14,128 nucleotides of DNA. It comes from Gemmatimonadota bacterium. GTDB lineage: Bacteria > Gemmatimonadota > Gemmatimonadetes > Palauibacterales > Palauibacteraceae. A program made the translations under genes and the position numbers. This document shows positions 12,663-14,128 of the stretch, piece by piece (position 1 is the first letter of the stretch; each line of letters opens with the position of its first letter). A model generated the notes under the pieces. That model was not told the DNA's origin, ran no database searches, and was given only the letters and a program-made list of their open reading frames with translations. Location: the NCBI GenBank assembly GCA_029863105.1, contig JAOTWC010000012.1, forward strand, positions 1-14,128, in the 5' to 3' direction.

Positions 12663-13126
12663 AGTTTCTGTGCATCGAGTGCGACGAGCAGATGATCTTC
12701 GAGCAGCGGCAGCTGCCCGGAGACGGGACGCTTGCGGCGGCTTTCCGCTGCCCGACGTGCGAGCGGGTGGTGGCCATGCTGACGAATCCGATGGAGACGC
12801 AGCTCGTGTCCTCGCTGGGCATCAAGATCGGTGGCCGGGAAGTGCCCGAGCAGCCGCTGGAACTGGTTCGAAGCGAAGTCGTCGGTGGTCGGGAAGACGC
12901 TTTCGTGGACGCGGAAGCGCCGCTGCCGGTGGAGGTCCGGGCCTCCGGTGCGGGTGCCGTCGTGTGGAGCCTGGCGGCGGTCGAGCGACTCGAAGGCGTC
13001 CCGCGTTTCGTGCGCGGCATGGTGAAGCGGATCTACGCCGACTACGCGAAACAACACGGAATCACCGAGATCACGCCCGAGATCATGGACAGGGCGCGAT
13101 CCGATCTCGGCCTGGAGGGCATGTGA
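12659..13126 (+). CDS. Zinc-ribbon protein with C-terminal PCP-reductase-like domain
   Basis: The product has 155 residues. The N-terminal ribbon has C5-x2-C8 and C31-x2-C34 (FLCIECDE ... FRCPTCE). The C-terminal part (about 103-148: VWSLAAVERLEGVPRFVRGM then VKRIYADYAKQHGITEITPE) matches the PCP_red domain first described at the end of the light-independent protochlorophyllide reductase B subunit. Here it stands alone, and no chlorophyll genes are in view, so a role with Fe-S proteins is more likely than pigment synthesis. The GTG start at 12659 overlaps the mrp stop (GTGA), and its own stop overlaps the ferredoxin GTG, so the three are translationally coupled. The biochemical function is unknown. 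Confidence 0.8.
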   Translation: MKFLCIECDEQMIFEQRQLPGDGTLAAAFRCPTCERVVAMLTNPMETQLVSSLGIKIGGREVPEQPLELVRSEVVGGREDAFVDAEAPLPVEVRASGAGAVVWSLAAVERLEGVPRFVRGMVKRIYADYAKQHGITEITPEIMDRARSDLGLEGM

Positions 13127-13407
13127 GTCCCGAGGCCACCGACGGCAAGGAAACCGTACGCGTCGTCGGCGACCTGACGGTCACCGTAGATCGCCTGGTG
13201 TGTGTGGGGTTCGGCGATTGCATCGATGAGGCACCGGAAGCGTTCGAGTTCGATGACGAGGGGATCGCAATCCTGACGGGTCCCGAGACTGTGGGACGGG
13301 AGCAGCTGCTGCGCGCGTGCGAGTCCTGCCCGGTGGACGCGATCACCGTGCTGGACGTCCTCGGCCGCACGCTGGTCCCAGAGGAATCTGCCCCGACCGA
13401 TGACTGA
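13123..13407 (+). CDS. Small single-cluster ferredoxin
   Basis: The product has 94 residues. The pattern DRLVCVGFGDCIDEAPEAF (23-41) ... ACESCPVDAI (65-74) is that of single-cluster bacterial ferredoxins. Ligands C27, C33 and C69 (followed by Pro) are present. The position of the second ligand (residue 30) is Phe, which in the family usually means a [3Fe-4S] cluster; C66 is an extra Cys that might supply a fourth ligand. The tail is acidic. The GTG start at 13123 overlaps the previous stop (GTGA), and the gene overlaps the following ABC gene by 8 nt. A likely partner is the Mrp/PCP_red pair, or a P450 or reductase elsewhere. Confidence 0.87.
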   Translation: MSPEATDGKETVRVVGDLTVTVDRLVCVGFGDCIDEAPEAFEFDDEGIAILTGPETVGREQLLRACESCPVDAITVLDVLGRTLVPEESAPTDD

Positions 13408-14128
13408 TCCGCGCGTCGCCGCGGAAGGACTCCGTTTTGGCTACCGGGCCGGGTCACCTGTAGTCGACGGCCTGGCATTCTCGGCGGGCCCCGGCGAGAT
13501 CCTCGGTCTGCTGGGCCGCAACGGCTCGGGCAAGACGACGCTGCTTCGCCTGCTGGCCGGACTGCTAAAGCCGGGTTCGGGACAACTGACCGCGACGGAC
13601 CTTCCTGCCGTGGTGCTCGACCGAGCCCCATTCCAGGAATCCCTTTCGGGGTCTGAGAATCTTCGCCTCGGACTGGCGCTCCGCGGGCGTGACCACGGGG
13701 CCGAAACGGCGACGAGCCTACTCTGCGCATTCGACCTTGCCGGGGACGCTCATCGTCCTGTGGGGGAGTACTCGCTCGGCATGCGACGGCGGCTCGCCCT
13801 GTCGGAGGCGCTGGCCAGCGGGAGTCCACTCCTGCTTCTCGACGAACCCACGCTCGGCCTCGACCCGGCCGGCCTCTCGGTGCTGACGTCCCTGGTGGGT
13901 CAGGCGGCCGACAGCGGGGATACGATTATCCTTGCTTCAAATGACGCGGGATTTGCGGAGCAGGTGTGTTCGCGCGTCCTCGTTCTAGAGGCGGGTCGCA
14001 TTCTCGCGGACGACTCGCCGGCACGGCTGATTGCCGGTCTTGAGGCGCCAACGATCATCGAGGTCGAACATTCAACCGCCGTTCCATCCGCTGATCTGCC
14101 GCCGGGGCTGTCTGTCGTCGGTGCGGAG
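13400..14128 (+). CDS. ABC transporter ATP-binding protein, CcmA/drug-exporter type, 3' truncated by window
   Basis: 243 codons are visible. Walker A is LGRNGSGKTT (38-47), the signature is YSLGMRRRL (124-132) and Walker B is LLLLDEPTLGLDP (144-156) with its catalytic Glu149. Two residues usually needed for hydrolysis are altered: the switch His is Asn181 (ILASND instead of the usual STHD), and no Gln fits the Q-loop position (VVLDRAPFQESLSG). The region after about 205 (SPARLIAGLEAPTIIEVE) resembles the usual tail of ABC-2-type exporter ATPases. ATG 13400 overlaps the ferredoxin end by 8 nt. The membrane partner would lie beyond the edge; cytochrome c maturation and multidrug or lipid export are both possible. 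Confidence 0.87.
   Translation, partial: MTDPRVAAEGLRFGYRAGSPVVDGLAFSAGPGEILGLLGRNGSGKTTLLRLLAGLLKPGSGQLTATDLPAVVLDRAPFQESLSGSENLRLGLALRGRDHGAETATSLLCAFDLAGDAHRPVGEYSLGMRRRLALSEALASGSPLLLLDEPTLGLDPAGLSVLTSLVGQAADSGDTIILASNDAGFAEQVCSRVLVLEAGRILADDSPARLIAGLEAPTIIEVEHSTAVPSADLPPGLSVVGAE

Overview
The window is high-GC bacterial DNA with tightly packed genes, many GTG starts and 1-8 base overlaps between genes. Several features fit a Gemmatimonadota-like organism: a secreted protein whose signal peptide ends AAQS, a HmuY-like protein, and an Mrp / PCP-reductase-domain / single-cluster ferredoxin operon. This is inference from family content; no rRNA or marker gene here settles it.

Layout. 1-200 (-) is the 5' end of a secreted-protein gene. 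292-1365 (+) holds ten tRNA genes: tRNA-fMet with its own promoter and terminator, then a nine-gene polycistronic array (Asn, Phe, Trp, Thr, Arg-TCT, Glu, Ala, Lys, Arg-CCG). None encodes CCA. 1379-3441 (-) is an APC-superfamily permease fused to an RCK (TrkA-type) regulatory domain, preceded by a hairpin and a tiny Arg-rich leader ORF. 3726-7248 (-) is a three-subunit molybdenum hydroxylase of xanthine dehydrogenase type. 7456-7938 (+) is a divergent guanine deaminase. 7942-8337 (-) is a small lipoprotein. 8452-10374 (+) is an ABC-F ATPase of YbiT type with an extra C-terminal coiled coil. 10376-11635 (-) holds three small membrane or membrane-anchored genes, one HmuY-like. 11778-14128 (+) is a coupled operon of Mrp ATPase, zinc-ribbon/PCP_red protein, ferredoxin and an ABC-transporter ATPase that runs off the edge.

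How they work together. Guanine deaminase (guanine to xanthine) and xanthine dehydrogenase (xanthine to urate) form a divergent purine-catabolism pair; no uricase or molybdenum-cofactor insertion factor is seen. The Mrp operon looks like an Fe-S/redox module. The permease is beside the purine genes, but its family points to amino acids or another small solute, and its RCK half suggests nucleotide or ion gating.

The least ordinary region is the permease locus. It has a 9-bp perfect inverted repeat that would hide the Shine-Dalgarno of an 11-codon leader (MILVRRRLNRR), whose stop overlaps the permease ATG (TGATG). It also has a strong internal Shine-Dalgarno and ATG at the permease/RCK junction inside a poorly codon-biased linker, as if two genes were recently joined or the RCK half is also made alone. 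A second notable point is the molybdenum subunit, whose only well-placed start after a perfect AAGGAGG is a CTG codon.
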